From an uncultured Oscillospiraceae bacterium (lineage in GTDB: Bacteria > Bacillota > Clostridia > Oscillospirales > Oscillospiraceae): DNA of 57,233 nt. The notes beneath the pieces were generated by a model that was given only the letters and a program-made list of their open reading frames with translations, searched no databases and was not told the origin of the DNA. A program made the position numbers and the translations under genes. This document shows, piece after piece, positions 16,422 through 26,468 of this stretch (positions are counted from its first letter, which is position 1; every line of letters begins with the position of its first letter). Location of the stretch: the NCBI GenBank assembly GCA_934591815.1, contig CAKTPV010000014.1, positions 1 through 57,233 of the forward strand, in the 5' to 3' direction.

Positions 16422-16859
16422 TCAATTTTCGGCGGTGCAGTGGGTACAGCTCTCGCAATTCGGAAACTGCTGCGGGCCATATGCGATCCCGTTACGCTCA
16501 TAATAGTCCTGCAAAGCCTTTTTGATGGCCTCCTCCGCCAGAACGGAGCAATGCACCTTGTGGGCGGGCAGCCCGTCCAGCGCCTCCACCACCGCCTTGT
16601 TTGTCAGCGCCAGTGCCTGAGAAACCGGCTTGCCCTTGATCATCTCCGTCGCCATAGAGCTGGAGGCGATGGCGGAGCCGCAGCCGAAGGTCTCAAACTT
16701 CGCATCCTCGATAACATCGTCCTTGATCTTCAGGTAGATCTTCATAATATCGCCGCACTTGGCGTTTCCGACCTCACCGACCCCATCGGCATTTTCAATA
16801 ACGCCGACGTTTCTTGGGTTGCGGAAATGATCCATTACTTTTTCACTGTACAAAGCCAT
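16422..16859 (-). CDS. iscU: Fe-S cluster scaffold IscU/NifU-N type
   Basis: 145 residues. IscU receives sulfur from IscS and assembles Fe-S clusters. The three ligand cysteines are visible: Cys35 (NAKCGD, with Asp37), Cys59 (FGCGSA) and Cys103 (KVHCSVLAEEAI). The C-terminal tail NCESCTHC adds an extra Cys cluster beyond the usual end near residue 130, common in clostridial NifU-like proteins. It lies nine bases downstream of iscS in the same operon. Confidence 0.93.
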   Translation of the reverse strand: MALYSEKVMDHFRNPRNVGVIENADGVGEVGNAKCGDIMKIYLKIKDDVIEDAKFETFGCGSAIASSSMATEMIKGKPVSQALALTNKAVVEALDGLPAHKVHCSVLAEEAIKKALQDYYERNGIAYGPQQFPNCESCTHCTAEN

Positions 16860-16868
16860 AAGAACACC

Positions 16869-18059
16869 TCACTGAATGATAAATTCTCTTTGACCGCTGA
16901 CCAGCTCGCGCCAGATGGGAGACATCCCGCGCAGGTAGGCAACGACCTCTTTTACTGCTTGAATGGTATATGCGACATCCTCAGCGGTGGTTTCCTCTGA
17001 AAGCGTCAGGCGAAGGGAGCCGTGGGCAATATCGTGTACCCGGCCGATGGCCAGCAGCACATGACTGGGGTCCAGAGAGCCGGAGGTGCAGGCGGAACCG
17101 GAGGAGGCACAGATACCCTTATCGTCCAGAAGCAGGAGAAGGGACTCCCCCTCGATGCCCTCAAAGCAGAAGTTCACATTGCCGGGGAGCCGATGCACGG
17201 CATCTCCGTTGAGGATGGAGTGGGGGATCTCGGACAATCCGGCAATCAGCTTGTCCCGCAGCCCGGTCAGCTTGGCGGCGTTTTCGTCAAGATGCTCGCA
17301 CGCCTCATCCAGCGCCGCCGCCATTCCCATAATGGCCGGCACATTCTCCGTACCCGCGCGTTTGCCGCGCTCCTGCGCGCCGCCCTCGATCAGCGGTGTC
17401 AGCAAGATCCCCTTTCGCGCATACAGCACACCGATCCCCTTCGGACCGTGGAATTTGTGGGCCGACAGGGAGAGCATATCGATGTTCTGCTCCTGCACAT
17501 GGATGGGCAGATGGCCTGCCGCCTGTACCGCGTCCGTGTGGAAAAGCACGCCCTTCTCACGGCAGACCGCACCGATCTCACGGATGGGCTGGATGCTTCC
17601 GATCTCGTTATTGGCATACATCACGGTGACAAGGCAGGTATCCTCCCGGATTGCGTCACGCACCTGCTCAGGAAGAACGATCCCGTTTTCGTGAACATCC
17701 AGAAGAGTGACGGTAAAGCCCTCCTTCTCCAGCTTTTTCAGGGTGTGCAGGACGGCGTGATGCTCGAAGGCCGTGGAGATGATATGCCGTTTTCCCTTTC
17801 GTGCGCCCAGCCGCGCGGCGGAGAGAATGGCCTGATTGTCAGCCTCGCTGCCGCCAGAGGTGAAGGTGATCTCTGCTGCTGAGCAGCCGAGACATGCTGC
17901 AATGCGCTGCCGTGCGTCCGCCAACGCCTCCGCCGCGGCCTGACCGGCAGAATGCAGGCTGGAGGGATTTCCGTAAATGGTATCCATGTATGGCAGCATG
18001 GCGTGGATGGCTGTTTGGCTCATTTTTGTTGTGGCGCCATTATCCAGATAGATTCTCAT
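16869..18059 (-). CDS. iscS: cysteine desulfurase IscS/NifS
   Basis: 396 residues, PLP-dependent. Motifs: YLDNGATTKMS at the N-terminus, FTSGGSEADNQAI, MYANNEIGSIQPI, SLSAHKFHGPKGIGVLY with the PLP lysine, and SSGSACTSGSLDPSHVL with the catalytic cysteine. This is the group I (IscS/NifS) type. CAGGAGG precedes the ATG. The operon iscS-iscU is read from a strong sigma-A promoter with an inverted repeat just after the -10. No iscR is present in the window. Confidence 0.95.
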   Translation of the reverse strand: MRIYLDNGATTKMSQTAIHAMLPYMDTIYGNPSSLHSAGQAAAEALADARQRIAACLGCSAAEITFTSGGSEADNQAILSAARLGARKGKRHIISTAFEHHAVLHTLKKLEKEGFTVTLLDVHENGIVLPEQVRDAIREDTCLVTVMYANNEIGSIQPIREIGAVCREKGVLFHTDAVQAAGHLPIHVQEQNIDMLSLSAHKFHGPKGIGVLYARKGILLTPLIEGGAQERGKRAGTENVPAIMGMAAALDEACEHLDENAAKLTGLRDKLIAGLSEIPHSILNGDAVHRLPGNVNFCFEGIEGESLLLLLDDKGICASSGSACTSGSLDPSHVLLAIGRVHDIAHGSLRLTLSEETTAEDVAYTIQAVKEVVAYLRGMSPIWRELVSGQREFIIQ

Positions 18060-18164
18060 ACATAACCTCCTGAAGCTCCGGCGTCCGCAGAAGCGGACAA
18101 CGGAGGGGTGTTTTGATTTGCAAACGCGTGTGCGGACAGATACGGCAGCACCCGCCGCTATCGC

Positions 18165-18218
18165 TATACCTATTTACTTGGTATGTATAAGTGTAACGCG
18201 AGAAACATACTTTGTCAA
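18165..18218 (-). promoter_or_regulatory. iscS promoter with possible Rrf2-type operator
   Basis: Minus-strand TTGACA (18213-18218), 17-bp spacer, TACACT (18190-18195): near-consensus sigma-A. Directly downstream, ATACC (18166-18170) and GGTAT (18180-18184) form an inverted repeat with nine-base spacer, located where a repressor would block initiation. IscR-like regulators use A/T-rich repeats of this kind; the regulator is not identified. Confidence 0.6.
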
Positions 18219-18356
18219 TAGGTTTATTTTGAAATGCGATGGAAATTTGACGCAGCGAAGCGTGTCTTCTGATAGCCGAACAGGGGACACCTACGGCGCT
18301 GCGGCAAGTAAGCGGTATCCGCATCATGTTCAGCCAGACGCCAAGTGAATGGAAAG

Positions 18357-18401
18357 ACAGCGCCGGCTGCGTTACCCACACGCGGCCGGCGCTGTTTTTT
18401 T
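18357..18401 (+). terminator. orphan terminator upstream of iscS
   Basis: ACAGCGCCGGC...GCCGGCGCTGT stem followed by seven T. No intact plus-strand gene precedes it; it probably marks a gene lost from this spot, next to the LysR fragment. Confidence 0.7.
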
Positions 18402-18417
18402 GAGGGGTTAGAGCCTC

Positions 18418-18573
18418 ATGGAGCTGTGTACCGCTCATCACGCCCTCATGCAGACGGTGGAGGGGCTAAAGAACATGGACAGCGGCTTAGTAAAGATCGC
18501 CACGTTCTCCAGCGTGTCCGCCCAGTGGCTGCCCTGTATCCTCAAGAGCTTCGGGCAGCGGTGCGCTGCGTAA
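18418..18573 (+). pseudogene. LysR-family regulator fragment
   Basis: A 51-codon piece reading LKNMDSGLVKIATFSSVSAQ then WLPCILKSF, which is the linker and first strand of a LysR ligand-binding domain (typically near residues 75-125). The N-terminal helix-turn-helix and nearly all of the sensor domain are gone; an in-frame stop lies just upstream. It is the only recognisable coding trace in the 650 bp between iscS and glnN. Confidence 0.6.
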
Positions 18574-18706
18574 TCCTTCGGATCATCCACCGTGGAATGC
18601 CCCACCGCATCGGAAAATAAGGCATTTTCCGGTAGAGGATGGCGTAAGGCAGATCATCTCCCTCGAAGGCGTGGCGAAGTCAGAGCTACTCCGGTTTGCG
18701 CCGCGG

Positions 18707-20803
<2,097 letters not shown>

Positions 20804-20821
20804 AGCGGGTCTTCCTTTCAG

Positions 20822-20880
20822 AAAAATAAAAAGAGACATTGGCGTTGCGGAGAGGTTACCTCCGAGACGCCAATGTCTCT
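20822..20880 (-). promoter_or_regulatory. glnN leader: hexaloop antiterminator overlapping intrinsic terminator
   Basis: On the minus strand the transcript begins just before GAGAC-[ATTGGC]-GTCTC (20864-20879), a 5-bp hairpin with a six-base loop having A1 and G4. The alternative fold pairs its 5' strand with AATGTCTCT downstream as a 14-bp terminator stem followed by TTTTTATTTTT. The two are mutually exclusive, which is the layout of ANTAR-controlled leaders. Confidence 0.75.
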
Positions 20881-20891
20881 CAATATCGCAA

Positions 20892-20920
20892 AATATACAT
20901 CCCGCCGCCCGGAAAGTCAA
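20892..20920 (-). promoter_or_regulatory. glnN sigma-A promoter
   Basis: TTGACT, 17-bp spacer, TATATT on the minus strand. Transcription would start near 20885, directly ahead of the hexaloop hairpin. Confidence 0.75.
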
Positions 20921-20978
20921 CTGTCGATTTGTTGAAAATCACTTTTTGCCCGGATGCAATTTTTGGTAAATTGTAACC

Positions 20979-21007
20979 TTGTAAAACGGCGGATTTTCTC
21001 GTATTTT
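20979..21007 (+). promoter_or_regulatory. glutamate synthase operon sigma-A promoter
   Basis: TTGTAA, 17-bp spacer, TATTTT; transcription would start near 21014, at the leader hairpin. Confidence 0.6.
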
Positions 21008-21013
21008 AGACAA

Positions 21014-21080
21014 AGAACGAGGATGTTCTGCGGAGGAAGTGCGCTTTTTCCGCAAACATGCCCCGTTCTTTTTCTTTTTT
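21014..21080 (+). promoter_or_regulatory. glutamate synthase leader: hexaloop antiterminator/terminator
   Basis: AGAAC-[GAGGAT]-GTTCT (21014-21029) is a 5-bp hairpin with a six-base loop having G4. Its 5' strand AGAACG can instead pair with CGTTCT (21064-21069), together with inner pairs ATGT/ACAT and GCGGA/TCCGC, to form a terminator followed by TTTTTCTTTTTT. Same architecture as the glnN and pyrG leaders. Confidence 0.7.
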
Positions 21081-21093
21081 AGGGGGTGGGGAC

Positions 21094-22188
21094 ATGAACA
21101 AAATCGAAGGACGGATCCGGATCCCATCCGGCTGCGCGATCGCCGCTGTGATCTCCAGAGAAGGACACCTTATGACCGGCGAAGCGATCATCGAAAGCAT
21201 GAAGCCCATGCACGACCGTTCCAACGGATTGGGAGGCGGCTTCGCGGCCTACGGGATCTATCCGGAGTATCGGGACTTTTTTGCCCTGCATATGTTTCTG
21301 GATGACCGCGCCGCCAGAAAAAACTGCGAAGCCTTTCTGCGGGAGACGATGGAGATCGTCCGTGAGGAGCGGATCCCCACCCGGAAGACACCTGCCATTA
21401 CGGATGAGCCGCTGATCTGGCGGTTTTTCGTGACGCCGCTGCGCAGTGTACTGGCCTCCATGCAGATAGACGAGGAGGAGTGCGTGGCCCGCACCGTCAT
21501 GACGATCAACACGCAGATGAAGGGCGTGTACGTTTTTTCCAGCGGTAAAAATATGGGGGTGTTCAAGGCGGTGGGGTTCCCGGAGGACGTGGGACACTTC
21601 TACCGTCTGGAGGACTATGCGGCCTATAGCTGGACGGCACACGGGCGGTATCCCACCAATACGCCGGGCTGGTGGGGCGGCGCACACCCGTTCGCCCTGC
21701 TGGATCGCTCCATCGTCCACAACGGGGAGATATCCTCCTACGACGCCAACCGCCGCTTCATGGAGATGTTCGGCTATCGGTGCACGCTACAGACGGATAC
21801 GGAGGTCATTACCTACATTGCGGATTACCTCCTGCGCAGGCAGGAGCTTTCTCTGGAGGAGCTGTCCGCGGTGATCGCGGCGCCCTTCTGGTCCACCATC
21901 GAGACGAAGGACGCGGCGGAGCAGACAAAGCTCCGGTACCTCCGCACTGTGTTCTCCAGCCTTCTGATCACGGGTCCTTTTTCGATTATTCTGGGCTTTA
22001 CAGGCGGCTTAATGGCGCTGAACGACCGGCTGAAGCTGCGTAGTCTGGTGGTGGCGGAAAAGGATGACAAGGTCCTGATCGCCAGCGAGGAGGCCGCGAT
22101 CCGGGCAATGGAGCCGGACGCGGAAAATCTGTTTGCCCCTGCCGGCGGCGAGCCGGTGATCGTGCGGGTGAAGGAGGGACGGTACTGA
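21094..22188 (+). CDS. class II glutamine amidotransferase subunit of split glutamate synthase
   Basis: 364 residues related to the glutaminase domain of archaeal-type glutamate synthase (GlxB/MgsA-like). It should release ammonia from glutamine. Motifs: SGCAIAAVI with Cys14, SSGKNMGVFKAVG, YSWTAHGRYPTNTPGWWGGAHPF and IVHNGEISSYDANRRF. The nucleophile of class II enzymes is normally the exposed N-terminal Cys; here it follows 13 residues, so removal of a leader or loss of glutaminase activity must be considered. The start ATG 21094 follows GGGGGTGGGG. The stop overlaps the next start. Confidence 0.85.
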   Translation: MNKIEGRIRIPSGCAIAAVISREGHLMTGEAIIESMKPMHDRSNGLGGGFAAYGIYPEYRDFFALHMFLDDRAARKNCEAFLRETMEIVREERIPTRKTPAITDEPLIWRFFVTPLRSVLASMQIDEEECVARTVMTINTQMKGVYVFSSGKNMGVFKAVGFPEDVGHFYRLEDYAAYSWTAHGRYPTNTPGWWGGAHPFALLDRSIVHNGEISSYDANRRFMEMFGYRCTLQTDTEVITYIADYLLRRQELSLEELSAVIAAPFWSTIETKDAAEQTKLRYLRTVFSSLLITGPFSIILGFTGGLMALNDRLKLRSLVVAEKDDKVLIASEEAAIRAMEPDAENLFAPAGGEPVIVRVKEGRY

Positions 22189-23693
22189 TGGGGATCGACT
22201 ATATCTACCCGCAATTTGAGGTCATCCGCCGCACGGAGCGGTGTACCAATTGCCGCATCTGCGAGAAGCAGTGTGCCAACGGTGTCCACCGGTTCGATGC
22301 GGACAAGCAAACCATGGTCAGTGACGAGAGCAAATGCGTCAATTGCCAGCGATGCGTCTGTTTTTGCCCAACCCATGCGCTGAAGATACAAAAGAGCAGC
22401 TGTGCGCTCCGGGAAAACGACAACTGGGACGAGGAGACCGTCAAGGAGCTTTACCGGCAGGCCGGGAGCGGCGGCGTGCTGCTGTCCTCTATGGGAAATC
22501 CAAAGCGCTTTCCGGTCTATTGGGACAAGATCCTGATCAACGCCTCACAGGTGACCAATCCGCCTATTGACCCGCTGCGGGAGCCTATGGAGACAAGGGT
22601 GTTTCTGGGCAGGAAGCCGGAGCGTATGCGGAGAGAGCCGGACGGGCGGCTGAACTGCGATCTGCCGCCGCAGCTCCAGCTGTCCATGCCTGTTTTGTTT
22701 TCCGCCATGAGCTATGGCTCCATCAGCTACAACGCCCATGCCTGTCTGGCCAGAGCAGCGCAAGAGCTCGGCATCTGCTATAACACCGGCGAGGGAGGGC
22801 TCCACGAGGATTTTTATGGCTACGGAGAAAATACCATCGTACAGGTCGCCTCCGGGCGGTTCGGTGTACATAAGCGGTATCTGAATGCCGGCGCGGCCAT
22901 TGAGATCAAAATGGGGCAGGGCGCAAAGCCCGGTATCGGCGGACACCTGCCGGGAGCGAAGATCGTCGGCGACATCTCCCGCACCAGAATGGTGCCGGAG
23001 GGGACCGACGCCATTTCTCCCGCGCCCCACCACGACATTTACTCTATCGAAGATCTGCGGCAGCTGGTTTATTCCCTGAAGGAGACGACAGCCTACCAAA
23101 AGCCCATCATCGTCAAGGTGGCCGCCGTCCACAACATTGCAGCCATCGCCAGCGGAATCGCCCGCAGCGGCGCGGATATCATTGCCATCGACGGCTTCCG
23201 GGGCGGCACCGGCGCGGCCCCTACCCGCATTCGGGATAACGTGGGAATACCCATTGAGCTGGCGCTGGCCGCAGTGGATCAGCGGCTGCGGGAGGAAGGG
23301 ATACGCAATCATGTGTCCCTGATCGCCGGCGGCAGCATCCGCTCCTCTGCCGACGTGGTCAAGGCCATCGCACTGGGGGCGGACGCCTGCTACATCGGCA
23401 CGGCCGCCCTGCTGGCGCTGGGCTGTCATCTGTGCAGAAGCTGCCAGACCGGGCTGTGCAACTGGGGGATCACCACCCAGAGACCGGAGCTGGTCAAGCG
23501 GCTGGATATTGACGAGGGGAGCCGGCGGCTTGTCGATCTGATGACCGCGTGGCGGCACGAGATCAAGGAGATGATGGGCGGCATGGGCATCAACTCCGTG
23601 GAGGCGCTGCGTGGCAATCGCTTGATGCTCCGCGGCGTCGGTTTGACGGACAGAGAATTGCATATTCTCGGAATTTCTCATGCCGGAGAGTAA
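22188..23693 (+). CDS. ferredoxin-fused FMN (glutamate synthase) subunit
   Basis: 501 residues. Residues ~18-70 hold two 4Fe-4S motifs (CTNCRICEKQC and CVNCQRCVCFCP); the remainder is the FMN-binding glutamate synthase barrel (KMGQGAKPGIGGHLPG, GTDAISPAPHHDIYSIEDL, IDGFRGGTGAAPTRIRDNVGIP, CHLCRSCQTGLCNWGI). Electrons probably come from ferredoxin. Overlaps the previous gene by one base. A similar three-piece split is also used by N-methylglutamate synthase, so the product glutamate is inferred from the neighbours. Confidence 0.88.
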   Translation: MGIDYIYPQFEVIRRTERCTNCRICEKQCANGVHRFDADKQTMVSDESKCVNCQRCVCFCPTHALKIQKSSCALRENDNWDEETVKELYRQAGSGGVLLSSMGNPKRFPVYWDKILINASQVTNPPIDPLREPMETRVFLGRKPERMRREPDGRLNCDLPPQLQLSMPVLFSAMSYGSISYNAHACLARAAQELGICYNTGEGGLHEDFYGYGENTIVQVASGRFGVHKRYLNAGAAIEIKMGQGAKPGIGGHLPGAKIVGDISRTRMVPEGTDAISPAPHHDIYSIEDLRQLVYSLKETTAYQKPIIVKVAAVHNIAAIASGIARSGADIIAIDGFRGGTGAAPTRIRDNVGIPIELALAAVDQRLREEGIRNHVSLIAGGSIRSSADVVKAIALGADACYIGTAALLALGCHLCRSCQTGLCNWGITTQRPELVKRLDIDEGSRRLVDLMTAWRHEIKEMMGGMGINSVEALRGNRLMLRGVGLTDRELHILGISHAGE

Positions 23694-23727
23694 TTTTAGA
23701 TAGAAAATCGACGGGAGGCGTGGTATC

Positions 23728-24450
23728 ATGTTCCATATCGATGCGTCACAGCTGGATCATCGCCGGCTGAATGAGCAGCTCCGACACAGCTCCGGTGCGC
23801 TGCGGATCACCGGCTGCCTTGGGCAGAGATTCATCGGCGCCGGGGCGGAGCAGGGATTTCTGGAGATCGCGGGGACGCCGGGGAATGCGCTGGGCGCCTA
23901 TCTGGACGGTGCCTGCATCGAGGTGCGCGGCAACGCGCAGGACGCCGTCGGCGATACGATGAACGGCGGACGGATCATCGTCCACGGCAGCATCGGCGAT
24001 GCGGCCGGATACGCCATGCGGGGCGGTGAGATCTATGTACAGGGGGATGCCGGCTACCGCGCGGGCATCCACATGAAGGCGTACGGCGATAAGGTGCCGG
24101 TACTGGTCATCGGCGGTACGGCGGGGAGCTTTTTAGGAGAATATCAGGCGGGCGGGATCATCCTCGTCTTGGGGCTGTCCCAAACGGACCGTCCCATCGT
24201 GCGTAATTTCCCCTGTACTGGTATGCACGGGGGAAAGCTCTACCTGCGCGCAGACGGCAGCGGCCTGCGGCTTCCCGGACAGGTCAAAGCGCGGCCTGCC
24301 GGGGCAGATGACCTGACCGAGATCAGCAAATATGTGGAGAGCTACTGTACATTTTTCGGAGGAGACCGGGACGCCATCATGGACGCGCCCTTTACCGTGA
24401 TTACACCGGATACGAAGAATCCCTATTGCCAGATGTACGTTTTGAATTAA
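23728..24450 (+). CDS. GXGXG-domain subunit of split glutamate synthase
   Basis: 240 residues forming the right-handed beta-helix that ends large glutamate synthase subunits: repeated Gly-rich turns in ITGCLGQRFIGAGAEQGFLEI, DAVGDTMNGGRIIVHGSIGDAAGYAMRGGEIYVQGDAGYRAGIHMK and GAFLGEYQAG-like SFLGEYQAGG. It is structural, guiding ammonia between sites. GGGAGG precedes the ATG; 34 bp separate it from the FMN subunit. Confidence 0.88.
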   Translation: MFHIDASQLDHRRLNEQLRHSSGALRITGCLGQRFIGAGAEQGFLEIAGTPGNALGAYLDGACIEVRGNAQDAVGDTMNGGRIIVHGSIGDAAGYAMRGGEIYVQGDAGYRAGIHMKAYGDKVPVLVIGGTAGSFLGEYQAGGIILVLGLSQTDRPIVRNFPCTGMHGGKLYLRADGSGLRLPGQVKARPAGADDLTEISKYVESYCTFFGGDRDAIMDAPFTVITPDTKNPYCQMYVLN

Positions 24451-24467
24451 GGAAAGCAGGTGAGAAC

Positions 24468-25679
24468 ATGAAGTACACACCGGAAGAAGTGATACAATTC
24501 GTGCAGGAGGAGGACGTCAAGTTTATCCGCTTGGCCTTCTGCAGCGTCTATGGAAAGCAGCACAATGTGGCCATCATGCCAAGTGAGCTCAAACGCGCCT
24601 TCACCTACGGGATCGCCTTTGACGCCTCGGCGGTGGAGGGCTTCGGCGGCGAGATCCGCTCCGATCTGCTGCTTCACCCGGATCCCTCCACCCTGATCCA
24701 GCTTCCGTGGCGGCCGGAGCAGGGCAAGGTGGTGCGGATGTTCTGCGACATCTCCTATCCGGACGGCAGACCCTTTGAGCGGGATACCCGGAGCATCCTG
24801 AAGCGGGCGGTGACAGATGCCGGCGCCCGAGGCGTTCAGTTCGCGTTTGGCGCGGAAATGGAGTTCTACCTGTTTCGCCTCGATGAATACGGTGAGCCCA
24901 CCAGCATCCCCTATGACCATGCGGGCTATATGGACATTGCACCGGACGACAGAGGGGAGACGATCCGCCGGGAGATCTGCCTGATGCTGGAGCGGATGGG
25001 GATCCGGCCGGAGAGCTCCCACCATGAGAGCGGCCCGGGCCAGAATGAGATCGATTTCCGGTACTCAGACCCCCTCGCGGCTGCCGACAACGCCGTCACC
25101 TTCCACGCGGTGGTCCGCACCGTGGCGGCGCAGAACGGGCTTTGTGCCAGCTTTTCCCCCAAGCCCTTGGCAGACTGGGACGGAAACGGGATGCACATCA
25201 ACGTCTCGGCCAGATGCGATGAGAATGCCCAGCCGCTGCCCGGTGTCATTGCGGGGATCCTGGAGAATATCCGGGATATGACGCTGTTTATGAATCCCTG
25301 CGAGGAATCCTACCATCGCCTTGGCCGCGACAAAGCACCCCTCTATGTGACATGGTCCGCGGAAAACCGCTCCCAGCTGATCCGCATCCCGGCGGCGGTG
25401 GGCGAATACCGCCGGGCCGAGCTGCGCTCTGCCGATCCGATGACCAATCCGTACATCGCCTATGCGCTCTTGATCTACGCCGGACTGCATGGACTCGAGC
25501 ATGACCTGCAGCTCTGCCCGGCGTCGGACTTCAATGTCTATACCGCGCCTGCGGAGGTGTTGGATGGACTGAAAAAGCTGCCCGGTTCACTGGCAGAGGC
25601 TGCCGCGCTGGCAGAGGCAAGCGCATTTATCCGCAAGCATCTCCCGGAAGCCGTGATCTCCGCCTATTGTCATCAGTGA
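24468..25679 (+). CDS. glutamine synthetase type I-like, short form
   Basis: 403 residues, about 40 shorter than standard GSI. Catalytic motifs are kept: FGAEMEFYLF, GQNEIDFRYSDPL, WDGNGMHINVSA, WSAENRSQLIRIP and AELRSADPMTNPYIAYALL. The usual VPGYEAP loop is RLGRDKAPLYV, and the adenylylation site region is not typical, so regulation by adenylylation is unlikely. It could be a true glutamine synthetase or a gamma-glutamyl-amide synthetase, as such paralogs accompany split glutamate-synthase-like genes. The ATG at 24468 is 17 bp after the GXGXG gene. Confidence 0.85.
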   Translation: MKYTPEEVIQFVQEEDVKFIRLAFCSVYGKQHNVAIMPSELKRAFTYGIAFDASAVEGFGGEIRSDLLLHPDPSTLIQLPWRPEQGKVVRMFCDISYPDGRPFERDTRSILKRAVTDAGARGVQFAFGAEMEFYLFRLDEYGEPTSIPYDHAGYMDIAPDDRGETIRREICLMLERMGIRPESSHHESGPGQNEIDFRYSDPLAAADNAVTFHAVVRTVAAQNGLCASFSPKPLADWDGNGMHINVSARCDENAQPLPGVIAGILENIRDMTLFMNPCEESYHRLGRDKAPLYVTWSAENRSQLIRIPAAVGEYRRAELRSADPMTNPYIAYALLIYAGLHGLEHDLQLCPASDFNVYTAPAEVLDGLKKLPGSLAEAAALAEASAFIRKHLPEAVISAYCHQ

Positions 25680-25715
25680 GTGACCTGCCGGAAGCAGGTG
25701 AAAGGAGGGGAGAAC

Positions 25716-26300
25716 ATGGTCTTTCAGGAACGGACATACAGTGTTCTGATCGTCACGGCCTCGGACAGCTTTACCGCGAAGATCATGCCGCTGCTCCCCG
25801 TGACGGATTACTGGCCGGTGACGACGGTACACAGTGTCGGAGAGGCGCGCCGCAAAATCGCGGAAGCGGCATTTGATATCGTGCTGATCAACGCGCCGCT
25901 GCCGGATGACTTCGGGATGCAGCTGGCGGTGGACATCTGCACCGGAAGCGGCGCCGGAGTCCTGCTGCTGGTGCGGAACGATCAGTTCGACGATATCTAC
26001 GCAAGGGTCGTCGGGTACGGCGTGCTGACGCTGTCCAAGCCCACCGGTATGCAGATGGTGGCGCAGAATCTGCGGATCCTCTGCGCCACCCGCGAACGGA
26101 TGCGCCGGATGGAGGCAAAGCAGGCCACGGTGGAGGAAAGGATCGAGGAGATCCGGCTGGTCAACCGGGCCAAATGGCTGCTGATCGAGTGCCTTGGCAT
26201 GACAGAGCCGGAGGCCCACCGCTATATCGAAAAGCAGTCCATGGATCAGCGCATATCCAAGCGGGAGGTGGCGGAATCCGTGATCAAGACATATAAATAG
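25716..26300 (+). CDS. ANTAR-domain RNA-binding antiterminator
   Basis: 194 residues. The N-terminal ~120 residues are a receiver-like domain (YSVLIVTASDSFTAKIM...FDIVLINAPLP) in which the usual phospho-Asp position reads Asn, so control is probably not by phosphorylation. A coiled coil follows (about 125-145), then a C-terminal ANTAR domain (VNRAKWLLIECLGMTEPEAHRYIEKQSMDQRISKREVAESVI). ANTAR proteins bind paired or single hexaloop hairpins and stop terminator formation. AGGAGGGG precedes ATG 25716. It is last in the glutamate synthase/GS operon; three leaders around it carry matching hairpins. A clostridial glnA-linked ANTAR protein (NitR) is a known parallel. Confidence 0.92.
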   Translation: MVFQERTYSVLIVTASDSFTAKIMPLLPVTDYWPVTTVHSVGEARRKIAEAAFDIVLINAPLPDDFGMQLAVDICTGSGAGVLLLVRNDQFDDIYARVVGYGVLTLSKPTGMQMVAQNLRILCATRERMRRMEAKQATVEERIEEIRLVNRAKWLLIECLGMTEPEAHRYIEKQSMDQRISKREVAESVIKTYK

Positions 26301-26347
26301 CACAGACCTCCCGCATACAGGGATGCTCCGAATCATAAAAACACCGC

Positions 26348-26377
26348 TTGACAAAGCGCCGCAGGCCGCAGTAAAAT
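26348..26377 (+). promoter_or_regulatory. pyrG sigma-A promoter
   Basis: Consensus TTGACA (26348-26353), 18-bp spacer, TAAAAT (26372-26377); the transcript starts just before the leader hairpin. Confidence 0.75.
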
Positions 26378-26386
26378 ACAAGCTGT

Positions 26387-26444
26387 TGAACAAGGACGTT
26401 CATCAGGGGATTTTTGCCCCCTGATGGGCGTCTTTTCTTTTTTT
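26387..26444 (+). promoter_or_regulatory. pyrG leader: hexaloop antiterminator/terminator
   Basis: TGAAC-[AAGGAC]-GTTCA (26387-26402) has a six-base loop with A1 and G4, the ANTAR consensus. Its 3' half overlaps a terminator built from GACG...CGTC and ATCAGGGG/CCCCTGAT, ending in TCTTTTCTTTTTTT. Third copy of the layout in this cluster. Confidence 0.75.
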
Positions 26445-26468
26445 GAAGTTTGCATGGGAGGGCGACAC

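Noticed and set aside
18040..18441. 133-codon minus-strand frame upstream of iscS
   Set aside because: It runs through the iscS promoter, operator and an orphan terminator; composition shows no protein-like pattern.
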